A stretch of DNA of 64,000 bases. It comes from Cryptoclostridium sp964637365 (lineage in GTDB: Bacteria; Bacillota; Dehalobacteriia; UBA7702). Below the pieces are notes generated by a model. That model was not told the DNA's origin and did no database searches. It saw nothing but the letters and a program-made list of their open reading frames with translations. Both the position numbers and the translations under genes were made by a program. Location of the stretch: the NCBI GenBank assembly GCA_964637365.1, contig CAZWWH010000008.1, positions 1-64,000 of the forward strand. Direction: 5' to 3'. Position 1 is the stretch's first letter, and each line of letters starts with the position of its first letter. Shown here piece after piece: positions 43,449 through 51,953 of this stretch.

Positions 43449-43555
43449 ACTATCACTCCCTTTTGGTAGCATTTCCCAAAAGGGATTTATTATACATTGA
43501 AATTTCTATTTTTATATTATGGCGAGCTTCATAGCGATAACGGTTTCCCAACAAT

Positions 43556-44010
43556 CTAATGATCAGCTAGAAATTGCTCAGATTTTCCCCTCTTATACTG
43601 TCCCAAACAAAGTAACATCAGCCCCAAAGCTACGGTAATTATTTTACGCGTCGTATCGGGAGCATAAATCGTTGAGATGAGGATACCCGTTCCCGCACCG
43701 TACAGCATATCACTGATTTTTTTTGCCCGACGTATAGACTTCACCTGTTGGAGAGAAAGCACAATTTGCTCATCGGCTTTCCGGCGAAAATCTTCATCAT
43801 CTAAGCGCTGTCCGCTTAAAAGCTCATGAACGGAAATCCCCAATTCTTTGCTCAAGGGAATCACAAACTAAGGTCAGGCATGTAGTTTCCGTTTTCCCAG
43901 CGGGATATGGTTTTGTTAGTCACGCCGAGACACTCTCCCAGTGCAGCCTGGGTCAATCTCTTTTCCTTTCGCAATTCAGCGATAAAAATGCCAACTTGCT
44001 TCTGATTCAA
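43556..44010 (-). pseudogene. HTH (Xre-type) regulator with single-base frameshift
   Basis: From TTG 44010 (AAAGGAGC upstream) the frame gives NQKQVGIFIAELRKEKRLTQ, then LGECLGVTNKTISRWENGNY and MPDLSL, a clear Xre/Cro helix-turn-helix, ending at a TGA at about 43868. The next frame continues IPLSKELGISVHELLSGQ, which is what follows MPDLSL in relatives of this family, then two C-terminal hydrophobic segments. Adding one base between TTG and TG restores LLIPLSKELG. So either the gene has lost one base, or the read is in error there. The intact protein would be a membrane-tethered HTH regulator of about 151 aa. Confidence 0.75.
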
Positions 44011-44151
44011 AGTAATCACGCTCCTTTCCATGGAAGTATATCATAAAAGTCTAATTTTCTCTTCCCCACAAACAGCGAACTCTTAAGTTTCTGACATTTT
44101 TCCTGAAATACTCAATAAAAACGAACAAAAAAACAAGCTATGGGTACAATA

Positions 44152-44180
44152 TTGACATTATATTAATACTATGGTATATT
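44152..44180 (+). promoter_or_regulatory. sigma-A promoter before the cobalamin riboswitch
   Basis: TTGACA (44152-44157) and TATATT (44175-44180) with a 17-bp spacer, ending 16 bp before the riboswitch P1 stem. Confidence 0.7.
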
Positions 44181-44196
44181 AAAATCATATAAATCA

Positions 44197-44328
44197 TTGC
44201 TGTGGTTTCTGGAAACAAGTGTAAGTCTTGTACGGTCCCGCCGCTGTAAGAGAGAAGCCATCCTTATAGGCTCTTCCGAGCCGTCGAAGGAAAGGACGAA
44301 TCTCAAGTCAGAATACAGCCCACAGCAA
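44197..44328 (+). ncRNA. cobalamin (AdoCbl) riboswitch
   Basis: P1 is closed by TTGCTGTGG (44197-44205) and CCACAGCAA (44320-44328). The conserved core is visible: GTACGGTCCCGCCGCTGTAA, then AAGTCAGAATAC near the 3' end, which match the B12-box consensus (GGTCCCGCCACTGTAA; AAGTCAG-A-AC). A hairpin GAGAAGCCAT.../...GGCTCTTCC lies between. It is normally placed before B12 synthesis, transport or B12-independent genes; here it precedes two hypothetical proteins. Confidence 0.9.
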
Positions 44329-44372
44329 ACCGTTGATGTTTTGCGAGAGACGGAACACCAGCCTTTTAAGCA

Positions 44373-45242
44373 TTGATTATCAGCAGTAATATTTCTGCGT
44401 CCACCATGATAGAAAAGGAATCTTCAGACGCCGAAGCTTTGAGTGAAGAATTTTTGGATGAATACTTTCTTGACGCCGACCTGACGCCGGAACGATTGGC
44501 ACAGCTAACCCTCGATGAAAAACGGGAGCTATACCAATTTTCCGAACGAATTGATATTGACGAAAATGAAGTGGAGGTTTTTTTACTCCAATGCGGTTTC
44601 CCTCAAGAAATTTTAGATGGCATGAAACTGGGAGTCAAGTTTACGATTTATGAATCTTTGAAGGAATATGGTAGCAACGCAGAATTCTTTGGTCATGACG
44701 ACATAGAGATTCCCTTCCCCACTTCAAACACTCAAAATGCTATAGCATCTAATGACGGAGAGAACCATCCTAATGGTACCATATCAGATTCTTACTTGAC
44801 ACTTTCGGTATCTTCTGTATTTGTTAATGGTAATAATCTCAATCGATATTTATTATATCCATCTTTTGAATGGACAGGAGTGACAAACCTAAACTACGAT
44901 ACCTTTGCTTATGCGCTGCACGCTAATTACTGGAAATTGCTTCGAACCGGAGAATTAGATATATACTGGTCGGGATCCCTTTTAAGAACTCTCGATCCAA
45001 CAAGAATGGACTTCACTGCCAAAGTTTATAAAATGCGTGAAAATGATTTAAGTTTACCGTATTATGGAGTTGCCTCCATCGCCGCAAGGCCACTGATATC
45101 AACGATGCATAATCAGATTATGCTTGGATATGCACAAGATTTCTATAATAATTTGGGTGTTAATATTGGGGCGTTCTCAATTTCCTTTTCGGGAGGAACC
45201 AATACAAAATATGCGAGACTCACTTTTGATAAAGGATATTAA
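44373..45242 (+). CDS. hypothetical protein downstream of cobalamin riboswitch, probably 5'-truncated
   Basis: A 289-aa frame from TTG 44373; the next possible start is ATG 44406. Neither has a ribosome site, and an in-frame stop lies at 44367. The beginning (IISSNISAS) looks like the end of a signal peptide whose hydrophobic core has been lost. Residues about 20-85 are acidic and helical; residues about 125-289 are a beta-rich domain containing NNLNRYLLYPSFEWTG, similar in pattern to NNLCRYVVYSSFAWDK in the next gene. I do not recognise the family. The riboswitch may regulate a gene now missing at this position. Confidence 0.55.
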   Translation: MIISSNISASTMIEKESSDAEALSEEFLDEYFLDADLTPERLAQLTLDEKRELYQFSERIDIDENEVEVFLLQCGFPQEILDGMKLGVKFTIYESLKEYGSNAEFFGHDDIEIPFPTSNTQNAIASNDGENHPNGTISDSYLTLSVSSVFVNGNNLNRYLLYPSFEWTGVTNLNYDTFAYALHANYWKLLRTGELDIYWSGSLLRTLDPTRMDFTAKVYKMRENDLSLPYYGVASIAARPLISTMHNQIMLGYAQDFYNNLGVNIGAFSISFSGGTNTKYARLTFDKGY

Positions 45243-45247
45243 TCCGC

Positions 45248-45913
45248 ATGAAACGAAAGTATAAAATCAGCTTGGCTATAATTGGTGGGCTGGCAGTGCT
45301 TTGCTTTGGCATCATTTACGGATATGGCGCTACTCTGACAACGTCGGTCTTAGGCGATGGCGGGCGAAGCCACATGTCCCGAAATCAATGGGAGCTCCTT
45401 CAACAACAGCTTCCCCATGGATTTTACTGCGCCACCTGGGAGGAAGGGGAGCTTTCCCTAACCGCTGATATCAGCTATTACAGCAATAATCTCTGCCGTT
45501 ATGTCGTGTATTCCTCCTTTGCCTGGGACAAACCAAGGAATGTCAACGGCCACACCTTCTTTGTATCCATCCCTGATGATTGCCTGCTTCTGACACTGTC
45601 TCCCCAATGCCGCATCACTGCGCAGCAGGAAAAGTCGTCTCCGGTCGAGAGCTATATGGACTTTTACAGCGCCGCGTTTTCCATGGGAGGCCTGGGTTCC
45701 GGAACTTATTTTGAATGTACCAAGGTTTCTGGGGGAACTACAATGATTTCCTTCCGCCCAAGCGAACAATGCCCCGACTGGCGCATGTTAAGCAATGAAC
45801 GGCTCCTCATCGGCTATGTGGACAAAAATCCCCTTTGTGGCTCTGTAACCGTGGACGGAGTTCCCCGAGCCTGGGGAGTTAAAGCAAAAATAGAAATTGT
45901 ACGCTTCCTATAA
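45248..45913 (+). CDS. membrane-anchored hypothetical protein, paralogue of the preceding one
   Basis: A 221-aa protein with an N-terminal signal anchor (residues 7-28, ISLAIIGGLAVLCFGIIYGYG) and an extracytoplasmic beta-rich domain. The segment SYYSNNLCRYVVYSSFAWDKP resembles the matching region of the upstream protein, and both follow it with a GHTFFVS/YDTFAYA-like strand. It begins five bases after the previous stop. No known domain recognised. G+C is higher than in the gene upstream, so the two may have different histories. Confidence 0.6.
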   Translation: MKRKYKISLAIIGGLAVLCFGIIYGYGATLTTSVLGDGGRSHMSRNQWELLQQQLPHGFYCATWEEGELSLTADISYYSNNLCRYVVYSSFAWDKPRNVNGHTFFVSIPDDCLLLTLSPQCRITAQQEKSSPVESYMDFYSAAFSMGGLGSGTYFECTKVSGGTTMISFRPSEQCPDWRMLSNERLLIGYVDKNPLCGSVTVDGVPRAWGVKAKIEIVRFL

Positions 45914-45948
45914 AATCAAAGCCCCTGCAAAAAACAACGGCTTCAGAT

Positions 45949-46106
45949 TGTCGAAAAACCCAGTTTTCGGCAGGATGATAGCCTGTCAGGAAAGGCTTAG
46001 CATTCGTAAAACTTCCTGAGCTGCGGACACGACGTGTACATAAGCGTACTCTACTGGTCGCAGCTTAGGAATTTTGCTGATGATCAGACTTTATCGACTG
46101 GCTCAA
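45949..46106. repeat. structured intergenic repeat, copy B (about 158 bp)
   Basis: Second copy of the repeat at 8051-8207, in the same orientation. The stem GAGCTGCGGAC / GTCGCAGCTT is stronger here. It again sits downstream of genes and beside a terminator. The central ACGTGTACATAAGCGTACTC resembles a fragment at 56328-56350. Confidence 0.75.
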
Positions 46107-46181
46107 GCCTTTGTAAAAAGAAACAAAGGCTTTGCAATATCACCAGGAAATTTCATACTATTGTCAAAATATCTATAACAC

Positions 46182-46213
46182 AAAAAGGAGGATGTCTAGG
46201 ACATCCTCCTTTT
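46182..46213. terminator. bidirectional terminator of the atp operon
   Basis: AAAAAGGAGGATGTCC-type arms (AAAAGGAGGATGTC and GACATCCTCCTTTT) around a short loop, 23 bp past the atpC stop on the minus strand. Confidence 0.85.
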
Positions 46214-46235
46214 ATTGAATACATTGCGTATGCGA

Positions 46236-46640
46236 TTATTCCGCAATTTTCAAGCGGGTGATTGCTCGTTTGAGAGCAGCTTCCGCCCTGTCCACATCAA
46301 GCCCCTCGGCGCGGCTGCTGAGCCGCTCTTCGGCGCGGGCTTTGGCCTCTTTTGCGCGTTCAACGTTGATTTCTTCACGTTTTTCCGCAGATTTGGCGAG
46401 AATGACTGCTTTGTCTTTGTTGATTTCCAAGAAACCTCCGCTGACAAAAAGCTGTTCTTCGCTACCGCCTGCCGGAGTGATGCGAAGCTGGCCAATGGTA
46501 AGACCGGTGACCAAAGCAGTATGACCGGGCAAAATCCCAATGCCCCCCAAAGTGGCGGGAGCGTAAATGGAAGTAACGTCGGCAGAATATACAATTTTCT
46601 CAGGGGTTACGATCTCCAAAGAGATTTGTCTATCTGACAT
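46236..46640 (-). CDS. atpC: ATP synthase epsilon subunit
   Basis: Epsilon subunit of F1 (134 aa), central stalk and regulator of hydrolysis. It has the N-terminal beta-sandwich (SLEIVTPEKIVYSADVTSI, GGIGILPGHTALVT) and the two-helix C-terminal domain (NVERAKEAKARAEERLSS). Last gene of atp operon, two bases after atpD. Confidence 0.95.
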   Translation of the reverse strand: MSDRQISLEIVTPEKIVYSADVTSIYAPATLGGIGILPGHTALVTGLTIGQLRITPAGGSEEQLFVSGGFLEINKDKAVILAKSAEKREEINVERAKEAKARAEERLSSRAEGLDVDRAEAALKRAITRLKIAE

Positions 46641-46642
46641 GA

Positions 46643-48070
46643 TTATTCACTTCCTTCAAGGGTTTTGGCCTTTTCTACCGCCTCTTCAATGGTACCGACC
46701 ATCAAGAAAGCCTGTTCGGGCAAGTTATCATGTTTCCCTTCGAGAATTTCTTTGAAGCCGCGAATGGTCTCCTTCAAGGGTACATATTTCCCAGGAGTAC
46801 CGGTGAATTGTTCCGCTACGTGGAAAGGCTGAGAGAGGAATCTCTGAATCTTTCTGGCCCGGGCAACGGTAAGCTTATCTTCGTCGGACAATTCATCCAT
46901 ACCCAAAATTGCGATGATATCTTGCAATTCGGTATAACGCTGCAATACACCCTGTACTGCACGGGCGGTTTCGTAATGTTCTTCACCGACTACGAGGGGA
47001 TCGAGCAAACGAGAGCTGGAATCCAAGGGGTCAACAGCGGGGTAAATCCCCAATTCAACGATTTTACGGGAAAGAACGGTTTTTGCATCCAAGTGACTGA
47101 ACGTCGTTGCAGGAGCGGGGTCAGTTAAGTCATCGGCGGGCACATAAATGGCCTGAACCGAGGTGATGGACCCTTTTTTCGTCGAAGTAATACGTTCTTG
47201 GAGTGCGCCCATTTCAGATGCCAACGTAGGTTGATAACCAACGGCGGAAGGCATACGGCCGAGCAAAGCGGATACTTCGGAACCGGCCTGAGTGAAACGG
47301 AAGATATTGTCAATGAAGAGAAGCACGTCCTGACCGGCTTCATCACGGAAGTATTCAGCCAAGGTCAAACCGGTGAGACCAACACGGAGACGAGCGCCCG
47401 GAGGTTCGTTCATCTGACCGAAAACCATAGCGGTTTTTTCGATAACGCCGGAGTCCTTCATTTCATGGTAGAGGTCGTTCCCTTCACGGGTACGTTCACC
47501 AACACCGGCGAATACGGAGTAACCGCCGTGTTCATAAGCGATGTTACGAATCAGTTCCTGAATCAAAACGGTTTTGCCAACACCGGCGCCGCCGAAAAGA
47601 CCGATTTTACCACCTTTGGAATAGGGAGCCAGCAAATCAACGACTTTAATCCCTGTTTCCAACATTTCAGTGGAGGGTTCCAATTCTTCAAAACTGGGAG
47701 CGGGTCTGTGAATGGGAAGGGTTGCTTCCGAATCCACAGGGGAGCCACCGTCGATAGGTTCCCCAATTACGTTGAACATACGACCCAATGTTTTTTCCCC
47801 AACTTTAATGGTGATGGGAGCACCGGTATCAATTGCTTTGACGCCGCGTTGCAGACCATCAGTTGCAGAAAGGGCAACGGCACGAACAGTATCGTTGCCT
47901 AAATGCTGCATCACTTCAAGAGTGATGTTGATGTTTTTCGACCGAGCTTCCTCGGTGTCTTGGTCAGCACTCTTGATGGTGAGAGCATTGTAAATATCCG
48001 GTAATTGGCCCGGTGGGAACTCAATGTCCACAACGGCGCCGATAACTTCTTTTACAATTCCTAATGACAC
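46643..48070 (-). CDS. atpD: ATP synthase beta subunit
   Basis: Catalytic F1 subunit (475 aa). P-loop GGAGVGKTVLI (about residue 160), GERTREGNDLY, and the DELSDEDKL region near the end including the DELSEED-like motif. Full length and undamaged. Confidence 0.97.
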   Translation of the reverse strand: MSLGIVKEVIGAVVDIEFPPGQLPDIYNALTIKSADQDTEEARSKNINITLEVMQHLGNDTVRAVALSATDGLQRGVKAIDTGAPITIKVGEKTLGRMFNVIGEPIDGGSPVDSEATLPIHRPAPSFEELEPSTEMLETGIKVVDLLAPYSKGGKIGLFGGAGVGKTVLIQELIRNIAYEHGGYSVFAGVGERTREGNDLYHEMKDSGVIEKTAMVFGQMNEPPGARLRVGLTGLTLAEYFRDEAGQDVLLFIDNIFRFTQAGSEVSALLGRMPSAVGYQPTLASEMGALQERITSTKKGSITSVQAIYVPADDLTDPAPATTFSHLDAKTVLSRKIVELGIYPAVDPLDSSSRLLDPLVVGEEHYETARAVQGVLQRYTELQDIIAILGMDELSDEDKLTVARARKIQRFLSQPFHVAEQFTGTPGKYVPLKETIRGFKEILEGKHDNLPEQAFLMVGTIEEAVEKAKTLEGSE

Positions 48071-48118
48071 CTTTTCAACCTCCTTGTGAATTGATAAAGG
48101 TCTTACGCCTTAAAAAAT

Positions 48119-48994
48119 TTATTCGAGGGCGGCTGCACCGCCGACGATTTCTGTAATTTCTGTGGTAATAGCAGCTTGACGCGCTCTGTTCAAGGTCAAG
48201 GTCAAGCTTTGGATGAGTTCTGCCGCGTTATCGGTGGCAGCGCTCATGGCCGTCATTCTGGCCCCATGTTCACTGGCTTTGGATTCCAGCAAAGCGCCGA
48301 AAACCAAAGTTTCCACATAAGCGGGAAGCAATACGCCGAGAACGTCTTCTTCCGAAGGCTCAAAGAGATAATCGGAAACAATACCGTTTTCTGCGGGAGC
48401 TTCTTCCACTTCTTCTTTTTCCACAGGAACGATGGGCAAAAGCTGCATATCCGTGGGAGTGTTGGACATGGCGGAGCGGAATTTGCTGAATATGAGATGA
48501 ATTTCGTCGTATTCACCGGTGGTATAAAGGTGAATCAAATCCAAGGCAATGGATTTCCCCGTGGAATAGGAGGGGACATCACCGATGCCAAGATAGGATT
48601 TCATCACATTATAGCCACGTTTGGCAAAGTATTCGCTGCCTTTTTTGCCCACAGCCATAATAGCTGTTTCTTCTTCTCTGGATTTCAGCTGGTGCTCGCA
48701 TTCTTTGATAACGTTGGCATTAAAGCCACCGCAAAGGCCGCTGTCACCGCTGACGAGAACATAGAGGACTTTTTTGACTTCTCTTTTTTCCTGTAAAGGA
48801 TGGGTAGATTCGCCACCTTCTTCGGAAAGGTTACCCAAAACCTCACGCACCTTTGCGGCATAAGGTCTGGCTGCTATCACACCGGACTGGGCACGGCGCA
48901 GTTTGGCAGAGGAAACCATTTTCATGGCTTTTGTGATCTGCCCGGTACTTTCGATACTGCGGATGCTTCGTCTGATATCACTCATGCTTGCCAT
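48119..48994 (-). CDS. atpG: ATP synthase gamma subunit
   Basis: Rotor shaft of F1 (291 aa). The N-terminal helix (DIRRSIRSIESTGQITKAMKM, read in the segment around residues 6-26) and the C-terminal helix (NAAELIQSLTLTLNRARQA) are conserved. An acidic insert at about residues 190-215 (EKEEVEEAPAENG) is a local feature. Confidence 0.96.
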   Translation of the reverse strand: MASMSDIRRSIRSIESTGQITKAMKMVSSAKLRRAQSGVIAARPYAAKVREVLGNLSEEGGESTHPLQEKREVKKVLYVLVSGDSGLCGGFNANVIKECEHQLKSREEETAIMAVGKKGSEYFAKRGYNVMKSYLGIGDVPSYSTGKSIALDLIHLYTTGEYDEIHLIFSKFRSAMSNTPTDMQLLPIVPVEKEEVEEAPAENGIVSDYLFEPSEEDVLGVLLPAYVETLVFGALLESKASEHGARMTAMSAATDNAAELIQSLTLTLNRARQAAITTEITEIVGGAAALE

Positions 48995-49042
48995 AACGGT
49001 TCACCACCTTCCGAATTTCTTAATACTTTCAAGCAAGGAAAA

Positions 49043-50551
49043 TTATTGAGCGTAACCTTTTTTGAACTCAGCAATGGCTGCTTTTAATTGTTCTCTGATT
49101 TCGTCGGTAAGTTTCTTTTCCGTACTCAAAGCATTGAAGAGATCCGCATGGTTGGTGTGGATGTCTTGCAATAACTGTTTTTCAAATTCCAGAACCTTGT
49201 TGGTGGGAAGGTCATCCAAGAACCCGTTGGAACCGGCAAAGATGGAAATAACCTGATCAAATACATCCATAGGAGAATATTGACCTTGTTTCAACAGTTC
49301 TGTCATTTTTTCACCGCGGTTCAGCGTGGCTTTGGTAGCGGCATCCATATCGGAACCAAACTGAGCGAAAGCTGCCAATTCACGGTATTGCGCCAAGTCC
49401 ATACGGAGGCTACCGGCAACCTGCTTCATAGCTTTTACCTGGGCGTCACCACCGACACGGGACACGGAGATACCTACGTTAATGGCAGGACGTACGTTTG
49501 AATTGAAGAGGTCGTTATCAAGGAAGATCTGACCGTCGGTAATGGAAATAACGTTGGTGGGAATGTAAGCGGAAACGTCACCGGCCTGAGTTTCAATGAT
49601 GGGCAACGCAGTCATGGAGCCGCCGCCCAATTCATCGTTCAGTTTCACAGCACGTTCCAGCAAACGGGAGTGGAGATAGAAAACGTCGCCGGGATAAGCT
49701 TCACGACCGGGGGGACGTTTTAAAAGCAAGGAAAGTTCACGATAAGCTACAGCCTGTTTGGACAGGTCATCGTAAACGATCAGAACTGCCTTGCCATTAT
49801 ATACAAAATATTCACCCATGGCGGCACCGGCATAAGGTGCCAGATAGAGCATGGGAGCGGGTTCGGAAGCGGGAGCGGAAACTACGATGGTGTAGTCCAT
49901 GGCGCCTTTTTCTTCCAATTTGGAAACCACGCTGGATACGGTAGAAGCTTTCTGACCGATGGCAACGTAGATGCAGATGACATCCTGACCTTTTTGGTTG
50001 ATGATGGTGTCGATGGCGATAGCGGTTTTACCCGTTTGTCTGTCGCCGATGATAAGTTCACGTTGGCCGCGGCCAATGGGAACCATAGAGTCAATGGCCT
50101 TCAAACCTGTCTGCATGGGTTCAAAAACCGATTGACGAGTAATAACGCCGGGAGCCTGAAATTCTACGGGACGATAATCGTTGGTTTTGATATCGCCTTT
50201 GCCGTCCAGGGGTTGCCCCAGGGTGTTGACAACACGGCCAACAAGGGCTTCCCCAACGGGAACTTCCATAATTCTGCCGGTTCTTCTGACTTGGTCGCCT
50301 TCTTCGATATCGGTGTAGGGACCAAGGATAACGCAGCCGATATTATCTTCTTCGAGGTTCATGACCATACCCATGACCCCGTTAGAAAACTCCAGGAGTT
50401 CGTTATACATGGCATTCTCAAGGCCATAAATACGCGCAATGCCGTCGCCGACGGTGATAACGGTGCCAACTTCGCTGACTTCCACCGCGGCTTCATAATT
50501 TTCGATCTGCTGTTTTAAGATAGAGCTGATCTCTTCCGGCCTAATGCTCAT
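49043..50551 (-). CDS. atpA: ATP synthase alpha subunit
   Basis: Regulatory, nucleotide-binding F1 subunit (502 aa). P-loop GDRQTGKTAIAIDTI (about residue 170); conserved VGISVSRVGGDAQVKAMK in the C-terminal half. The normal F1 order delta-alpha-gamma-beta-epsilon is kept. Confidence 0.97.
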   Translation of the reverse strand: MSIRPEEISSILKQQIENYEAAVEVSEVGTVITVGDGIARIYGLENAMYNELLEFSNGVMGMVMNLEEDNIGCVILGPYTDIEEGDQVRRTGRIMEVPVGEALVGRVVNTLGQPLDGKGDIKTNDYRPVEFQAPGVITRQSVFEPMQTGLKAIDSMVPIGRGQRELIIGDRQTGKTAIAIDTIINQKGQDVICIYVAIGQKASTVSSVVSKLEEKGAMDYTIVVSAPASEPAPMLYLAPYAGAAMGEYFVYNGKAVLIVYDDLSKQAVAYRELSLLLKRPPGREAYPGDVFYLHSRLLERAVKLNDELGGGSMTALPIIETQAGDVSAYIPTNVISITDGQIFLDNDLFNSNVRPAINVGISVSRVGGDAQVKAMKQVAGSLRMDLAQYRELAAFAQFGSDMDAATKATLNRGEKMTELLKQGQYSPMDVFDQVISIFAGSNGFLDDLPTNKVLEFEKQLLQDIHTNHADLFNALSTEKKLTDEIREQLKAAIAEFKKGYAQ

Positions 50552-50569
50552 TAACTTTTCACCCCTAAC

Positions 50570-51112
50570 TTAACATCTCTGTTCTTTTAAAGTATTACTC
50601 AACTGTCTCAGTTGGTTGGCAATGGAGCCGTCATAAACTTTGTCGCCGATGGTCACTTGGACACCGCCGATCAAAGAAGGGTCTACCATTGTCTGAGCCT
50701 TGACGTTTTGTTTCATCAAAGCCGCGAATTTGTTTTCAATCTGGGAAACCTGCTCTGCCGAAAGGGGCACAGCGGATTTTACCACAGCCTGAAGCACATT
50801 GGCGGCTTGTTCCATCAGGCTCTGATATGCTTCGCACATTGCACCAAGGAAAGCGACGCGGCCTTTATCGAGGACAACGCCGACAAAATTCTGCACCATG
50901 GGTTCCATATCCTTGAGGATAGTTTTCATGACGTTCTTCTTTTGGCCGGTTTCGATAGACTGAATATTCAGCATCGTTGCCAGTTCTTCATTTTCCTTGA
51001 GCATGGCTGCAAGTTCTTTAAGATTTTCCGCAAAAACCTCGGATTTGCCTTGTTCTTCGCCAATGGCAAAAAGAGCTCTGGCATATCGTTTGGCTACTGT
51101 TTTATCCGTCAT
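50570..51112 (-). CDS. atpH: ATP synthase delta subunit
   Basis: Peripheral-stalk subunit of F1 (180 aa), with VAKRYARALFAIGEEQGK at the start and DPSLIGGVQVTIGDKVYDGSI at the end, both diagnostic. Overlaps atpF by four bases. Confidence 0.95.
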   Translation of the reverse strand: MTDKTVAKRYARALFAIGEEQGKSEVFAENLKELAAMLKENEELATMLNIQSIETGQKKNVMKTILKDMEPMVQNFVGVVLDKGRVAFLGAMCEAYQSLMEQAANVLQAVVKSAVPLSAEQVSQIENKFAALMKQNVKAQTMVDPSLIGGVQVTIGDKVYDGSIANQLRQLSNTLKEQRC

Positions 51113-51594
51113 TGTAATTCCCCTGCCTCTTGGATATATTTATCCACCAATTGCTTATGGTCAGCATCAGTCAAAGAACGGTCGATGAGCTTGGAGGCGG
51201 CCAATAAAGCAAGCGTTGCGGCTTCGTTACGGATTTCGCCCAAAACTTTTTCCTTTTCGTCTTGGATTTCAGCCTGAGCTTTATCCTTGATTTTCTGGGC
51301 TTCTGCTTTTGCTTCAGCAATAAACTCACTTTTCTGAGCTTCAGCGGTTTTTTCAGCGCGGGCAATGATTTCCTGGGCGGTTTCCCGAGATTTTGCCAAT
51401 TCCGCGTTGATTTCCGCTTTGATGGCTTCTGCTTCAGCTTTGAGTGCTTCTGCGCTTTCAATATTACCTTTAATCGTGTCTTGTCTCTTCTTCATGGTTT
51501 TTGCCAAAGGCTTGTACATTAAGAAGTACATGGCAAAAACGAGAACGATAAAGTTAACGATTGCATAGGCAAAACTAAAAAAATCTAATTCCAC
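51109..51594 (-). CDS. atpF: ATP synthase subunit b
   Basis: Fo stator subunit (161 aa): one N-terminal membrane helix (residues about 8-27, AIVNFIVLVFAMYFLMYKPL) and a long charged Ala/Lys/Glu coiled coil to residue about 135. Confidence 0.94.
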   Translation of the reverse strand: MELDFFSFAYAIVNFIVLVFAMYFLMYKPLAKTMKKRQDTIKGNIESAEALKAEAEAIKAEINAELAKSRETAQEIIARAEKTAEAQKSEFIAEAKAEAQKIKDKAQAEIQDEKEKVLGEIRNEAATLALLAASKLIDRSLTDADHKQLVDKYIQEAGELQ

Positions 51595-51665
51595 TTAAAT
51601 CTTACCCCCTCTCTCAAAGGTAGCTAATTTGCTCGGAGGTAACTATACTCTGAGCTCCTTCGTTG

Positions 51666-51884
51666 TTAGGCAATTTTACCAAAGAGCATGAAGGCGATAA
51701 CCAAACCATAAATGGCCATAGCTTCCATCATAGCGAGGGCGATCAACATGTTTGTACGGAGGTCACCAACCATTTCGGGTTGACGAGCCATACCTTCGAG
51801 AGCTTTCCCTGCGGCGATACCTTGACCGATCCCAGGGCCGATAGTAGATAAACCGATTGCCAATGCTGCTGCGATTGCTTCCAT
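51666..51884 (-). CDS. atpE: ATP synthase subunit c
   Basis: Rotor-ring hairpin of 72 aa with two membrane helices and the polar RQPE loop. The ion carboxylate is E54 in MMEAMAIYGLV; Q21 in GPGIGQG is the glutamine seen in Na+-type rings, but the Ser/Thr that normally follows the Glu in Na+-type rings is replaced by Ala. The coupling ion is therefore ambiguous. AAAGGAGAAATTC ribosome site. Confidence 0.95.
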   Translation of the reverse strand: MEAIAAALAIGLSTIGPGIGQGIAAGKALEGMARQPEMVGDLRTNMLIALAMMEAMAIYGLVIAFMLFGKIA

Positions 51885-51953
51885 TTTGAATTTCTCCTTT
51901 CAAAATAACAAAAAATAAATCTTTATTTAATTGTAAATATTAAATTTGTAGAC

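Noticed and set aside
46034..46261. A 75-codon frame across the structured repeat and terminator
   Set aside because: It crosses repeat B and a strong terminator; no coding evidence.
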